Assembly: GCA_022605425.2 (NCBI GenBank) | Contig: JAKIMF020000007.1 | Coordinates: 124,001-188,000 of the forward strand | Length of the DNA stretch: 64,000 bases | Direction of reading: 5' to 3' | Source: Hamiltosporidium tvaerminnensis | Lineage: Eukaryota > Microsporidia > Dubosqiidae | In this document: in pieces, positions 19,267-31,734 of the stretch | How positions within the stretch are numbered: position 1 is the stretch's first letter | Layout of the letters: each line of letters begins with the position of its first letter | The notes under the pieces: model-generated | Told to the model about the DNA's origin: nothing | The model's database searches: none | What the model saw: only the letters and a program-made list of their open reading frames with translations | Program-made: the position numbers and the translations under genes

Positions 19267-20124
19267 AGCTAAATTTTAATCAAATTATAAATTTTTTCAT
19301 AAATTATTTGAATTAAATTTTAAAATTAGATTAGTTCAAATATATTTCTCTTATAATATCAATCCCTTCCTTATCTAAATTAAATTGCATAAATTATAAT
19401 AATAATATTTATTTATGTTTAAGACTGATAATCTTTCAAAGATAAAATTGTTTAAATATTGCCTATTTTAACAGATTAAATAAATGAAGAAAAAAATGAA
19501 AATAAATTTGACTTCAAGTAATTCTCATTAAAATGTCTTGTTTTTTAAAAACGGCTTCGAATCGAATGAGACGGTGATTAACAATTAAATTTGTCAAAAT
19601 TTGAATTTTAATTAGAAATAAAATCAAATATTGAATATAATACAGTTTATTACACGGATATTCAAGAATCCAAAATTTTTTAATTTGCTAATAATTTCTT
19701 TTGTTGCCATAAACCACCGTAAACGTTTAAAATAAAATAAACAGCCTTTAATTAAGGTAGAATAATTTTTACAAATTTAAAATTATTGATATATTTTTGT
19801 CTAAAGAAGACGTTCTATACAAACTAAATTTAAACCAAAACTTTTAAAAAAGAAAAGTATGTAGGAACCTTAATTTAATTTTACATATCTGCCTGCATCA
19901 AATTTTTATATAGAGGAAATATTTAAAACACGATCTATTAATTATTTATTCAATTCATCAGCCAATGACATATTATTCACATTTTTTATTTTCCCATATA
20001 ATTTTCTTTATTAATGTCTCGATTTAAAACAATTTATTCCTTTTAATATCACACATTGAGGCTATTTCTCTACTCTTTGCAGTATTTTGTTCTGCTCCAT
20101 ATCCTCTTCTTCAATTTAAAGAAT
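19267..20124. other. AT-rich spacer
   Basis: No gene or RNA recognised in this stretch. Confidence 0.5.
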
Positions 20125-20400
20125 TGTTTAAACTGTCTTTTTGAGTACTATTGATTGTATATATGTCTCGTTATCATAGGTATTTGTAGTCTTTTGAGGT
20201 TTGTCTTATGTTATTTTGTCACAATATCGACCCAGGTTATCACAAAAGGAATTATCACAAGAATAAACTTATAAACAAAACCTAACTCGCTTATCATCGG
20301 TAAAATTCCTTAGTTTTTCCTTTCAAATATTTTATGCGAATCTTGGTAATTACTTCCTAGTTCAATGAGAGAATCATATTTTACTCTCTTTGCTCATATA
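20125..20400 (-). pseudogene. R4-type fragment (C-terminal region)
   Basis: Antisense match to reference 11165-11420: aaactgtctttttgagtact, ttattttgtcacaatatcg, and a decayed IYKC...NELGL region. Frameshifts throughout. Confidence 0.8.
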
Positions 20401-21537
20401 ATATATTTATGAAATTCACTTTAAAAGAGCTATTTACCTGCGAAAATCGTTGAAATCATGCAGACTGTGGATTATTTTTGGTAAAAAATATAAACATATG
20501 AAAGAATATTATAATTTAGATGAATATTATTAATTTTAAACCAGACAAATTCAATTTATTTTACATTTATAAATAGAAAAATACATTTAATATTTAAAGC
20601 AACCAATATTAATTTACATCTGAAAATAAATGCTTAATTGGTCTGAATCATGCAATTTAATTTCTTTTTGGAAGGTCTTCCCGAATTGAACTAATTTATT
20701 TATAAAAAATATATATTAAATTTTAAGAAAAAATGTAACAATCACACAATCATTTGAATTTAAATTATTTTCCTTACGAAATGAAATACATAACTTTTAA
20801 AAGCTTGGGTAATAAAAATCTCAATAATGATCTTAATGTATGTTATTGTTTACAACTCATTCTTATTTCGAAGCGCAAGAACCATCACAGTTTACAGCTT
20901 TTCCCTGTGTTTAAGTACAAACGTATAGATAATATTTATAGAGTAATTTTAGAATAAATTAATAAACCATTTATTTTTGAGTAATATTAATAAAATGTAA
21001 TATCTTTGAAAAATTATTTTCTACATAGAAGTTTTTTTAGGAAATACACACCAAGTTCAAGCGTTTAAATTTAATGAAAGATTAATATTTTCAAAATTTT
21101 CTAATATAAATTCTATTCTTTTAGTTTTAATTGTAGAAATATCTTAGAAAAATCATATTGTAAATATTGATCAAATTATATCTCTACACAACTTTTATAA
21201 AAATTTAAATATATACTAAATTTGGGAAATTAATAAATAAAATATCATGTTTAAATGTATTCTTAATAAAAGTTTTGATGTATAATTTAATTAAATTAAA
21301 ATAAAAGTTAAGTGTCAATTATATTTAAGATTAAACTTATTTGTAAATTAAGTCTTTTGTTTATATTTTCTTGTGCAATTTATCTTTTTTATTAATTAAA
21401 ATTTTATATTTTAAGGATATTTAAATTATATTAATCTATCAAATATATTTAAATTAAAAAAATATTATTTAAAAAATGATATTTATTTGTTTAATTTATC
21501 AAATAAAAAATATATAAGAAAGTAAAAATGAGCAATT
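20401..21537. other. AT-rich spacer upstream of a secreted-protein gene
   Basis: No convincing gene. A 67-codon frame at 20754 has no recognisable features. The last 300 bases are extremely AT-rich and probably include the promoter of the next gene. Confidence 0.4.
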
Positions 21538-22680
21538 ATGATAGTTGTCAATTTCATAGGATCTATATTTCTATTATTAGATGTTTACAAAGCTGGATCA
21601 AGAGCACATCATAAAAGAGATATAATCGATTTTTTTGGATGTGACTCTTCAAGTGTTTCTTGTGCATCGGATTCAAGCATATCGAATTCACATTTAGATT
21701 CTTCAGATATTTCAGGTATTACAGATGAAAATTCGGAAGACTGTGATTCAAAGGAACATAAAAATAGATCAGGAATAACTTCTTTTAGTAGAGCGTTGGG
21801 GAAGAAAGCGTATGGTACTTTAAAAAAGTTAATTGAGACTAAGAATTTTAAAAATAAAGGGGAAGAAGCGCGAAATATAGCATTGGCAAATTCTATTAAT
21901 TTCTATTTTGAAATGATTTCTCAGTTCTTACCAAATAATTTAGTTGATAAATATATCAATTTACTTAACAAAAAGTATTATATAGATGCATTTTTCTTAT
22001 TAAATAATTTGTATGAGAAAAACGACTTTGGTCAGAAGTTCTTTGAGGATTCCTTTTCTGTTCATAATGAAGCTAAAGTTAATGGTATATTAGACTTTAC
22101 CATAGGAAAAATTCCAAGTGTACGAACAGGGATTTCACGTATTAAAGTATCTACTGTAGCAGACATGTTTCCCAAATTTGAAGGAAGTATATCTCAACGT
22201 TCACACCGAAATCATACAAGAGATTGCAAAGTAATCATTGTTACATCAGACCTTTCAACATTTAGTTTTATGACTTCATATAAATGTTCAAAATTAGGTT
22301 CACTTACAGGTGAATTTTATGTTCCCCATTTCGTTTTATCACCAAGATTACTTGCTCAGACATCAGCAAAATGTGATTACATTGTCTTCAAATATTTCTT
22401 GAGAGCATTAAGAATATTAGCAAAAATTGATGAAAACAGTAAGATGATCACGGAAATTGACCGTTTGTTTAGGAGTCTAATGGTTTCTAAAAGTTCAGTC
22501 TCGGTATTCCATTCTAAACTATTAATCTCTAAAATGTTTTATGATATAGCCTTTACTATACCAAACAAGAATACCTTTAAACTGTATCTTTCGATATTGA
22601 AATTTGGTAGTCTTAAACATAAACTTGAATCTAAATCCCCTTTCTTGGCTGCAATAATTACCTTCTTCGACTGTTTGTAA
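21538..22680 (+). CDS. Predicted secreted protein of unknown function
   Basis: A 380-aa protein with an N-terminal hydrophobic stretch (VVNFIGSIFLLLDVYKAGSRA) that reads as a signal peptide. A Ser/Asp-rich linker follows (residues about 35-75, SSSVSCASDSSISNSHLDSS), then a mostly helical domain to the end. No family is recognised. Six cysteines are scattered. Codon use is less extreme than in the surrounding spacer, which supports a real gene. It lies 1.3 kb upstream of another predicted secreted protein on the same strand. Export from the parasite cell is an inference. The first ATG of this frame is used; an ATG at 21529 is in another frame. Confidence 0.75.
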   Translation: MIVVNFIGSIFLLLDVYKAGSRAHHKRDIIDFFGCDSSSVSCASDSSISNSHLDSSDISGITDENSEDCDSKEHKNRSGITSFSRALGKKAYGTLKKLIETKNFKNKGEEARNIALANSINFYFEMISQFLPNNLVDKYINLLNKKYYIDAFFLLNNLYEKNDFGQKFFEDSFSVHNEAKVNGILDFTIGKIPSVRTGISRIKVSTVADMFPKFEGSISQRSHRNHTRDCKVIIVTSDLSTFSFMTSYKCSKLGSLTGEFYVPHFVLSPRLLAQTSAKCDYIVFKYFLRALRILAKIDENSKMITEIDRLFRSLMVSKSSVSVFHSKLLISKMFYDIAFTIPNKNTFKLYLSILKFGSLKHKLESKSPFLAAIITFFDCL

Positions 22681-24007
22681 TAAATCTGATTCTGTATATT
22701 AATATTTATTTTTTTTTCAATTTTAATAGTTAGTCTTTTATAATTTTCTTAAATTTTTATTTTGATTTATATAATGGAATTTACTCTCATGAATGATACA
22801 TTGAAATTGTTATAGTTTCAATTTTAAAATATTCTTTGAAATTCTGGTGTAAAAGTGTTCAATGCAAATATGTTTTAATGAATAAATTTATCTTTTGAAA
22901 AGTTTACCAACATACTTCCTTACAAAATTGAATAATACAGAATATTTTTAGGAATATAAGAATAAAGAGTTGTATATTACATTTGCCATGTGTCTCGCAT
23001 ATATCAAGATTATATGATTAAAGTTATATCAGTAAAAAAATTTAAATATATTGGATTATAAGAATCATAGTTATCGTTCATTTAAATTGTAATTATTACG
23101 CAATGATTTTATTTCGAACTATAAATAATTTTTGGATAAATTTTTAGGTATTAAAACAAATTTTGGAGACTGAACACCTGAAAAAGTTAATAATAAAAAA
23201 TAAATTCTATCAACCTTATAAAATGTCTTTTTCATATATAATACAGATTTACAATTACTAATTTTGTGCAACCAACAATATATATAGAATGAATTTATAG
23301 TAAGAAAAATTGTCAAGATTAAGAATAAATTTTTTTAAATATCTTTTTCTAAAACATGTTTGTTTTCGTCTCTTTGGCAAATAAAAATATTAAATTTTTA
23401 TTTTTCTTTCCAAGATATAAATTTTTGTTGATTTAAGTTTAAAAAAATATATTGTTTATGAGTGAAATCGAAATATCTATATTCATATTATCTTAAAATT
23501 GAAGGCATTTGATTTTTATAATTGTTGTTTTTTGTTTAATCATATCTAAAAATTAAGTAAAATTTACGAAGATTTGCAGAATATTTTATATTGAAGAATA
23601 ATTTTTTTATCTGTTTAAAGATAAAAGAGGATAGGAATATGTTTTATAAACAATTTATAAACCAAATCAAATGCATTATATTTTATTATTAATAAAAACA
23701 CATTTAATGTTTACAATAAGTATATTTAATTCAGTTCCGATCAAAATATACAATATAATAAATATCTTAATTTTTAATGTAATTTTTGAGATATTTGTTT
23801 ACAAACAGATTAAATGATAGATTAAATTTTAATTAAAAAAATATTTTTTAAATTTTATTTTTATAGATTTATTATTTGTAAGGATCTAATTAATACATAT
23901 TTAATATATTTTATATTTGATAGATTAATATAATATAAAGTAAATATAAATTCAAAGCATTTAATTTATCAATTTAAAAGTATTTAAACACATGCATTCT
24001 AGCTTTT
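22681..24007. other. AT-rich spacer between two secreted-protein genes
   Basis: No gene or repeat of note is seen; the 65-codon minus-strand frame near 23119-23316 is AT-driven. Confidence 0.5.
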
Positions 24008-25141
24008 ATGAAAAGCTTTATTTTTTATATCGGATACCTGGTGAAGCAAGTTGCTGTCGTGAAATGCCAATATTCAAATGATTGTTCATCATATAGTAGT
24101 AACATATCTGAACCAAGGAAAGATGGCTATCTACTTGCAGGGGATAAACATGTAAATTTGAGTTATAGACATAGGGCATTTAAGAGAAATAAAAATCATT
24201 CTCCAAAAGATAAAAAAAATAAATTTGATGAGGCTAAAGATTTCTTAGAAGCCTTTTATGTCCAAAACAAATCCTCTTCATTGTTCACTATCTTCGATTT
24301 TATGTATGTTTGTGATAATAATATTCCAAACCATGTATCTGTTTGTGGAAATAAAACCGGAACAGGATATATAGAAAGAGATTTTGATTTCTTGGTCGAC
24401 ATTCTTATAAATCTTAGGAAAAATATTTTAGATGTGAAAGCGTGTAGATGGTTCCTAAGAAGGTTTTATACATATATTAATGATCTCGCTCAACACACTA
24501 AAAAAAGCCCGGCAATAAATTTTACTTCAAGCATGACTATTCAACAAATGTTCGATAAAGATCCAGTTGGTTTAATAAATGAATTAATGCAAGACAGTGA
24601 TTATAGAAAATACTTCGGGCGTTTTCTTCGAGATTTATCCTCTGCGATTAAAAAAACTCATAAACCGAAACAATGCAAACCCAAAGAGAAAAGTTCCAAA
24701 AAACAAAAGTGTGAATGTGAAAAAATTCTAAAGAATTCTAATAATAATCAAGAGTTATATTATAATGTCATAAAATCAATGATTGAAGTTTTGGAAAATA
24801 AGATAGAATCTTGTATAAAAAAGGAAAAATCTGATCTGGCAAAGATGAAATTTACATATGTTTTGTATATCCCTGGAGGAAGAGAAAATGATGGTAAAAT
24901 AACACCCGATCGTTATATAAAAGTTTTCCCTGTAAAGAAAAAAGATATTAAGGATCCTGAGGAAGATAAACCAGCAACAGGTCCAGCAACAGGTCCAGCA
25001 GAAGATGAAGATCCAGCAACAGGTCCAGCAACAGGTCCAGCAACAGGTCCAGCAGAAGATCCAGCAACAGATCCAGATCCAGATCCAGCAACAGATCCAG
25101 ATCCAGATCCAGCAACAGATCCAGATCCAGCAGATGAATAA
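24008..25141 (+). CDS. Predicted secreted protein with Pro-Ala-Thr/Asp repeat tail
   Basis: A 377-aa protein. The N-terminus (MKSFIFYIGYLVKQVAVVKC) is a likely signal peptide. The central domain (residues about 70-310) is helical and charged. It contains Cys pairs and a Lys-rich loop (residues about 218-245, KPKQCKPKEKSSKKQKCEC). Residues 317-377 are low complexity: units PATGPA, then PATDPDPD, rich in acidic residues and proline. No homologue is recognised. The repeat tail looks like that of a surface-exposed or wall-associated protein; this is an inference. Base composition of the tail is much less AT-rich than the rest. The ATG is the first in the open frame. Confidence 0.78.
   Translation: MKSFIFYIGYLVKQVAVVKCQYSNDCSSYSSNISEPRKDGYLLAGDKHVNLSYRHRAFKRNKNHSPKDKKNKFDEAKDFLEAFYVQNKSSSLFTIFDFMYVCDNNIPNHVSVCGNKTGTGYIERDFDFLVDILINLRKNILDVKACRWFLRRFYTYINDLAQHTKKSPAINFTSSMTIQQMFDKDPVGLINELMQDSDYRKYFGRFLRDLSSAIKKTHKPKQCKPKEKSSKKQKCECEKILKNSNNNQELYYNVIKSMIEVLENKIESCIKKEKSDLAKMKFTYVLYIPGGRENDGKITPDRYIKVFPVKKKDIKDPEEDKPATGPATGPAEDEDPATGPATGPATGPAEDPATDPDPDPATDPDPDPATDPDPADE
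24970..25138 (+). repeat. Codon-level tandem repeat in the secreted-protein tail
   Basis: Imperfect repeats of ccagcaacaggt (PATG) grading into ccagatccagat (PDPD) units. All variants keep the frame, so repeat number can change without breaking the protein. Confidence 0.85.
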
Positions 25142-27433
25142 ATATTTTGAGCCAATAACTAATGGAAGGAGAATCTCTTTATTAGTGAAAAATTTATTGT
25201 ATTATTGCGGTGTTTTTGGTTTAATAAATTTGTACAGTAAATTTCTAACCCTATTTTTTTTACTTTAAATGTTTTTCATATACAAATTCGCAAAAATGTT
25301 TAAATTTCAATTTTTTTAATACTAGACTAATTTATGTCAGAAGTACAATTATTATTTTCAATTTGTTCCTCTTTTTAATGTAATTTTAAATTTTTTTATA
25401 CTCGAAACGTCTAATCCGCCAAGAAATATGAGTTAATGCAATCGTTAATATATAATTAAAAATTCGGATTTATACTTTAATCATACGCAAAAGATATAAA
25501 CTCAAATTTTCCTACCCAAAATCATGAATTTCGAATTTGATTGAATTCTGAAATGTTCGTTTTTTTAATTTTTATTTTTTTAACTTTGTCAACAATTACT
25601 AGTGGATTAACATAGAGGGTATACATTTTACACCATTTTACATCATTTAGTCATATTAATATACTTTTTTTGGAATTTTTAATCATATAATATTGAATAT
25701 TAAGAAGGAAAATTTTCTTTTTTTTTGATAATTAAGTAAATTAAATTATAAATATTTTTATAATTTATTTAAGATATGATTTTGAATTTTTAATAACTAA
25801 ATTCTGTTTTAACTTTGTTGATTCCAAATAAAAAAATTTCTAACAATGAAGGTCAAAGTAAATATTTCTTTTTCGGCACATGAATCAAATTACAGTGAAA
25901 CTACTCGAATGCATGGATTATGGGTATTTATAAAAAAGAAATTGCCCAAGAATTAAAATGGCGCAAATTTGTTTTATAAATCACTCTTAAAATCAAATAC
26001 AAAATCAAATTTAATATCAGCATGTTTTCAAATATGAAGTGTTTACAATATATTTACGGTATAAATGAAACAACTTTCTCATTCAGTCATACTATGTCAA
26101 AAAAATATAAGTTAAGGTAAGAATCATTATAAATGACTCACTTGAGTATTATATTTCTTTTAGTTAGTTATAAATTTTCCGATGATTAGTTTTTAGAAAA
26201 TAAATTAAATCAAAATTACCAGGTCTTATATATGTTTCAATCAAACTATTTTTTCCAGGATGCAACGAAATAAGTGTTATGTAAAGTAATTTCATTTCCT
26301 TAGTGTCTATTTCGGGCCTTAATGTCAATATAAGATTTTAATCGTTTTTAATGCTTCTTGGTCATCTTGATTTGCAACTATGTAATATTGTGATCTAAAA
26401 TATTTTTTAAACATTCTAGTATTAAATTGCATATATATTGTTAATTTATGAAGGCTTTAAAAATATTGAGACATCTCGCTTTACATCCAACGCTTTTTAT
26501 ACTTCATGTATATAAAATTTGTTTTGACCATTTAAATGAAGTAGAAAATTCTTTTTTTCGATTTATTGCTGTTTTACTTTATCCTCTACGTTTTTATTGT
26601 TTCTTCATTTAGTTATAAGTTTTTTTTATAGTATAAGTTTTTGATGACGAAATATTAATAAAATTTCGAATTCATTTTTTATTTTTTTTGGTTTTTCATA
26701 TATCGTTTGCTCTGTCAATTACTTGGTGCCTGTTTAAGCATTCATGTAAACAACTAAACAAATAAATTTTACAGATAATATACTGATAGATATACATAAT
26801 TACTCGGTATATACAATCATATGATAGAACATCGTATTATATAAAATATTATCTATCTAATGTTCTATTTTATGTAAAAATTTTGGAATTTTAATATATA
26901 AATTTTTAGTTTTCATTTTAAATGAAGTATTTTATACAGTTGATTTAAATTCGTAAATTTAAAATTATTTTCTTTTCTTTTTTATTTTTTTAATATTATC
27001 TAAGCTACTAAAATTATCTCTTCAAGTCTGTAAATATTTGCTGTGATGGAAATTTTTGTTTTTTTGAATATTATTGTGGTACATTTTTTTTCGAATTATA
27101 GTGGTATTCAAAAGAAATTTGAAAACCTAGTTCGTGTAAAAAAAATCATGTGAATACTTAGCAGATGATACAATTTAAAGATTTTTCATACATGTACGAT
27201 GGTAAAAGAATTCAGATTAAAAGGCTTTCTACTGCTTTTACTTCATACACTTAGTACAAATTCCAAATAATTCGAGAATAATCTTTTCAGAAATACATAT
27301 ATTTAGAAAAATTAATGCGTTCCGATTGTCATATTTAATATAATATAAGAAAAATATTGATCAAGATTTCTTATTTTCATATTTTTTGTGTTTTAAATGT
27401 CCAAAGTCATATTTTTATTTTAAAATCATGTTT
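25142..27433. other. Long gene-poor stretch
   Basis: No complete gene. Between about 26170 and 26340 the minus strand has an open stretch of some 57 codons (TLRPEIDTKEMKLLY, then LHPGKNSLIETYIRPGNF) with non-random composition. It may be a relic of a coding sequence, but I cannot assign it. The rest is AT-rich with no recognisable elements. Confidence 0.35.
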
Positions 27434-27450
27434 CTTTTGGAAATTCAAAA
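27434..27450. repeat. Target-site duplication, left
   Basis: CTTTTGGAAATTCAAAA; the right copy at 28177-28193 differs by one base. Confidence 0.85.
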
Positions 27451-28176
27451 TGAAGGAGGATAACAACATAAAAAACTTTCTGCTTGGCAATGAGTGTATG
27501 AAACTGGTCTGAAGATCATTGTTTGGATTTTTGGTATGAATAAAACAATACTACATCTTCGGTTGTTCCATGAAAGTTGTTATGAGGAGAAGAGGTCTAA
27601 GAAATGGAGAAACTTTTTCTACAAATTTATTTGTAGTTTTTTATGTAATCAGATTGCAGACCGCAGCTAAACTTGTAGGTAATTGCCATGTAAAAACATG
27701 GAAACCTAGCCTTGCTCATTTGGGTTGAAAAGCTTAGCGCTTGGGAAATATAAAAATAAAAACCATTAAAAGTTGGGAGAGCTAAGTAGCAGGTTATACC
27801 TGTTGGTATGACATTGCACTGTCGAGGTGGACTAATGTAAATCTCTGAAATATATCTTAGTTAGAAGTTTATTGGGTTCAGAAAGTGTAGAGTAAATGGG
27901 AATGCTGCATAGTCTTGGGGGAGCCCGGGGGGGCTTCGGCCTTCGATCACACTCCATGCAACAGACATTAACGAACTCCGGGAAACTACCTCGCCTATTA
28001 TTAGGCTCTACACATCCGGTAGATGAAAGGCTTTGGGACGTAGGTATCGCAGGGGTTACCGATGGAGTGTTGGGGTAGCAGTCATTTATGTTAAACCTAG
28101 AACTGCGTTAATGTCATAAAAACAAATATAAAACTTGCCACTATTTTAAAAAGATTTGATACATTTAAATAAATTA
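27451..28176 (+). mobile_element. 726-bp structured non-autonomous retroelement, copy 1
   Basis: Close match over its whole length to 47552-48277, with different flanks in the two places. Each copy is bounded by its own 16-17-bp direct repeat, the mark of target-primed integration. The element has no conserved reading frame, since single-base indels between copies break every long frame. The 3' half is rich in potential RNA helices: GGC-TTCG-GCC at 27932-27941, the perfect hairpin gcctattattaggc near 27988, and a 9-bp long-range pairing of 27949-27957 with 28062-28070. It is less AT-rich than its surroundings. It has no poly(A) tail and shares no 3' end with the R4 or LINE copies. The family is not recognised. 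Confidence 0.85.
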
Positions 28177-28193
28177 CTTTTGGAAATTTAAAA
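28177..28193. repeat. Target-site duplication, right
   Basis: CTTTTGGAAATTTAAAA, one mismatch to 27434-27450. Confidence 0.85.
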
Positions 28194-28758
28194 ATTTTAT
28201 AGTATACTTTAAAATGAAATCTGCAATATTATTTTTTTATTTTTCCAACGCCTGAATTCGAGTGAAAAATAAAAAAGAGTCATTTGCATTCAATATTAAT
28301 CCAATTTTATTAAGCGTGTATACAAGACTTATTATGTAAATATCTGGAAATGTTTATATTTTTTAAAATCATTTTTTTCCAAACAATTGCGTTCGCTTGG
28401 ATATAAAATTTAATGAGTAAAATAAAGTAAAAAATATTTTATGAATCCACTATCTTTCATTTTTTGCTTAATTAAGAAAATTGACTTGTATATATTTTTT
28501 TACATGGAATAAACCCAAACTTTATGATCTTTATTTAAAAACATCCTTCTTTTCACTTTTTTAAGTCATATAGATTGTTTTTTGGCTTTTATTTCCGATT
28601 ATCAGATGTGTTTTGCGATTTTCTGGTTTTCGATTCGATATGGTTATAATTAAAATTTTGTTTTTTAACATTGAAATTCGAGATCTTAGATTCATATTAT
28701 AGCGTCTATGAGTAAAAATGAGTATACCGGTTGTGTTCAGATTAGGAGGTGGCGTTTT
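28194..28758. other. AT-rich spacer
   Basis: No gene or element recognised. Confidence 0.5.
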
Positions 28759-28965
28759 CTATTTGTTCACTCTATATTTCCCCCATGGTATGGACACAGA
28801 GGATTCAAGCCAAATATCAATAAATGAAATTACATCCATTATTGTATATTTTGGAATAAAAAAAATCTTTTGTATGTAATTTACGCCGCATGTATCGGTT
28901 TTGAGATACACAAGACCTCGGTATTTAATACCAAAAAGTAGGGCTCTATTACGGCCGATATACAC
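28759..28965 (-). pseudogene. Possible coding relic, perhaps a Merlin-type transposase N-terminus
   Basis: An open stretch of 68 codons, clearly less AT-rich than its flanks. The end (QKIFFIPKYTIMDVISFIDI) resembles the region of Merlin/IS1016-type transposases that follows the N-terminal zinc finger (SxRxGSFFxxSKLSLxxILxLIYLW), and a single TDTCG is left of a possible finger. No DDE catalytic region is found nearby. The assignment is weak. Confidence 0.25.
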
Positions 28966-31734
28966 CCTAGTTTATAATATCCAAAGTTTGCATTCACGTT
29001 AAAAGCTCACTCATTAAAAGTAAAATAGCTAAAACGCCTACAGTATGGAAAAGCTTTTATATATTGGAATTTTGTGTTTTCGTATGCAGAGAAAAGAAAT
29101 TTCAATAACCCGTAAATATTTCAGGTTAAAAACATACATTATACATATAAAAGCGTTATGAACTCTCATCTACCAGATATTTTCGTAATGTGACATTTTC
29201 TTTGCCTATATTTTTTAGAGAGACAAAAATATGATCATAATACGACTCTTTTTCTCGGATTTACTTTTGAATAGAAATCTTCTACAAATGATTTTTTAAT
29301 TACACCAAATCTTAACATAATCATGAATATTCCCCCAATACGCAAAAATTCAATTAAAATAAATATTTAGAATTGATAAGATTTTCAATATGTGTTTTTG
29401 CATTTACAACACATTTAAAAAACTTATTATAACTTATTACTTACTCACAAAAAAAATTAAAACCAATTCGATTGGATAAACATTTATTTTCTATTCATGA
29501 CTTTTTTCTAGCTCTAAAAAAATTATTCTTATTTAACAAGGTATCCACTCAAGAAGAAAACTTCTTTTGATAAGATTATTAATATACATATCATAAGAAT
29601 TTCATAATCACAATTATTTGTATACATGTTAACTTTCTGTAATTTATATGCTATTTATTTTTTACTCAATTCACGAAGGCATTGTGTGTTGTTCTTGATA
29701 TTTTATACATTCGTTAAAATTTTTTGCCATTTGTTTTCTTGTCAAGGAAACAATTTCGGCATTAATATCTTACACATTGATTAATTGCTTTATAAATTAA
29801 CCAATGGTCATATATAGTAACCATTCATTTACATTTTGAATAGGTTACACAGCCGAGAATCCGAAATCCAAATGCTTGTTATAAAAATCTTTAAAAATAT
29901 TATATTCAAATAATGATAAAATCTTAGTATTATTGCTTTTTAGATAAAAATCAATATTTACAATTTTTTATAAAAGCTATAGAACTAATCGTTAGTTTCT
30001 AAGAAAAATATTTTATGATTAGGCTGGCAACCTTCGAACCAAAAATAAATAAAAAATTTGTAAAATTCTGAATTTTTAGATGAAACAAGAGATTAAAAAG
30101 TCAATATTCAAAATATTTCTATACTTTAACTATATAGTTTTGTCTATCGATATAATGTAATAAACTAATAATTTATACTTATCTTTACTTTTGAATTAGA
30201 CAATGATATAATACAGAATATATTCAGAGATTAAAAATTTCAAACGTAATATTTGAGTTTAGAATACTGTGGTATAATCATAAGCGTAGAATCATAAAAC
30301 TTATACGATTTAAGTCACATTATTTATACGAGCATACTCTGTTAATTATTTTCTTAGATATATCTGGGAAACATCACCGGTTTTCCATTCTTTAACTCTA
30401 AAAAGATTTTTTTTAAAGTTTTTCGAGAAAATATTCAAGAGATTTTGTAAAACATTTCAATTTTAAATTTTGATATAAATCTAATGCAAACCTCTTCATA
30501 CATCAAAAAATTTATAACATAAAAATAATGTTTTTCTTTGGTAGAATCAAAATCTTTAATTGTATATTTTGTTCATAATAAAACAATTATTAAATATTCC
30601 TTATTATAAATCCAACCACATATATTCTTTTTATTTAATTAATTTCGATTTGTTTCTATATTTGCTATTCGAATTCATTATGTCGTCAATTTTACTTAAA
30701 AGTTTTGATAAATTAAAAATTTCAGATAAAATAGCTCTGTAAAATCAAAATAAATTATTTCAATTCTGATTTACAGTAAGTGTGACTATAGCCTTAATTT
30801 ATTTACGAATAAATTTCTCAGCACATAAGGAATACCTATAATAAAATAATTTATACTTTGGTTAAAATATAAGCTGATATATAGTATATCACTCTAATCT
30901 TTGGTTGTTTCTTTACAAATAAATACGTGTTTACTCAAATTCACTAGTTTTTGTACGCAGAAAGAACTAGACCGGTATTTCAGTGCTTAAATTTTATACG
31001 TATTGTTTCAAAACAGAATGAATTTGAATGTCCTTCTGAACATCAATCTACTACAAAGATATACGAAATGAGAATATGACATATTCGTGTGATAAGATTA
31101 CGAAAACCTAGAAATTCGCTATACATTAAACATCCGTGATGAATTTTTATTTAAAAAAGCCAAATTTTCGTTATTTGTGTAGTTTACAGATATTTTTTAC
31201 CGATCAGTAAATACAAATGTTATATTTTTATCCATATTGATGTTTAAATTGTATTCTTTCTTTTTTTTTGCATTTTTTTAATGAACAGAATTTACAAAAA
31301 CTTTTTTTTTTCTATTTTCTAAATATTTAAATAAATATTCTTCAATATTTTATTTAAATTTATAATTAACCGTTTTAAGAAAATTATTTTAATTTTTTTT
31401 TTGATCTGAAAAAAAAGAAGATTAGCCGTAGAAGCTATTATAAGGATCTTTAAATAAAATTTTAAATGCAATTAGCAACAATTCATATGTCAATTATACT
31501 TAGACATCATTGAGAAAGAAAGAGAGAAGAAGGCTAATTTTATATTTATGTATATTATAAGTCTAGATAGATTTCTAAATTTAAATAAATAATTAAAATA
31601 CAAAAGATAATTATACAAAATAAATATACAAAGAAATATAAGAGGAGTATATAAGATGAAAACGTTATTTAAGTAGCGGATTACACATTTCAGTAAAATA
31701 TATTTAGTAAAAATAATAAGTATTAAGATAATCT
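28966..31734. other. Long gene-poor stretch
   Basis: Nothing that can be called a gene is seen. Parts of 28980-29330 and 30900-31250 are somewhat less AT-rich and may be unrecognised element relics. Confidence 0.4.

Noticed and set aside
25005-25268. Gln/Ile-rich plus-strand frame, and a Gly/Ser/Ala-rich minus-strand frame at 24913-25155
   Set aside because: Both are other-frame readings of the PATG/PDPD repeat that encodes the tail of the secreted protein.
27896-28078. 60-codon frame inside the structured element (MGMLHSLGGARGG...)
   Set aside because: The second copy has an extra base in the G-run, which breaks the frame, so the sequence is not under coding constraint.
30030-30050. Possible tRNA T-arm (ggttcgaagg on the minus strand)
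   Set aside because: The flanking bases do not form a T stem and no acceptor or anticodon arm can be drawn. I found no convincing tRNA or rRNA in the window.
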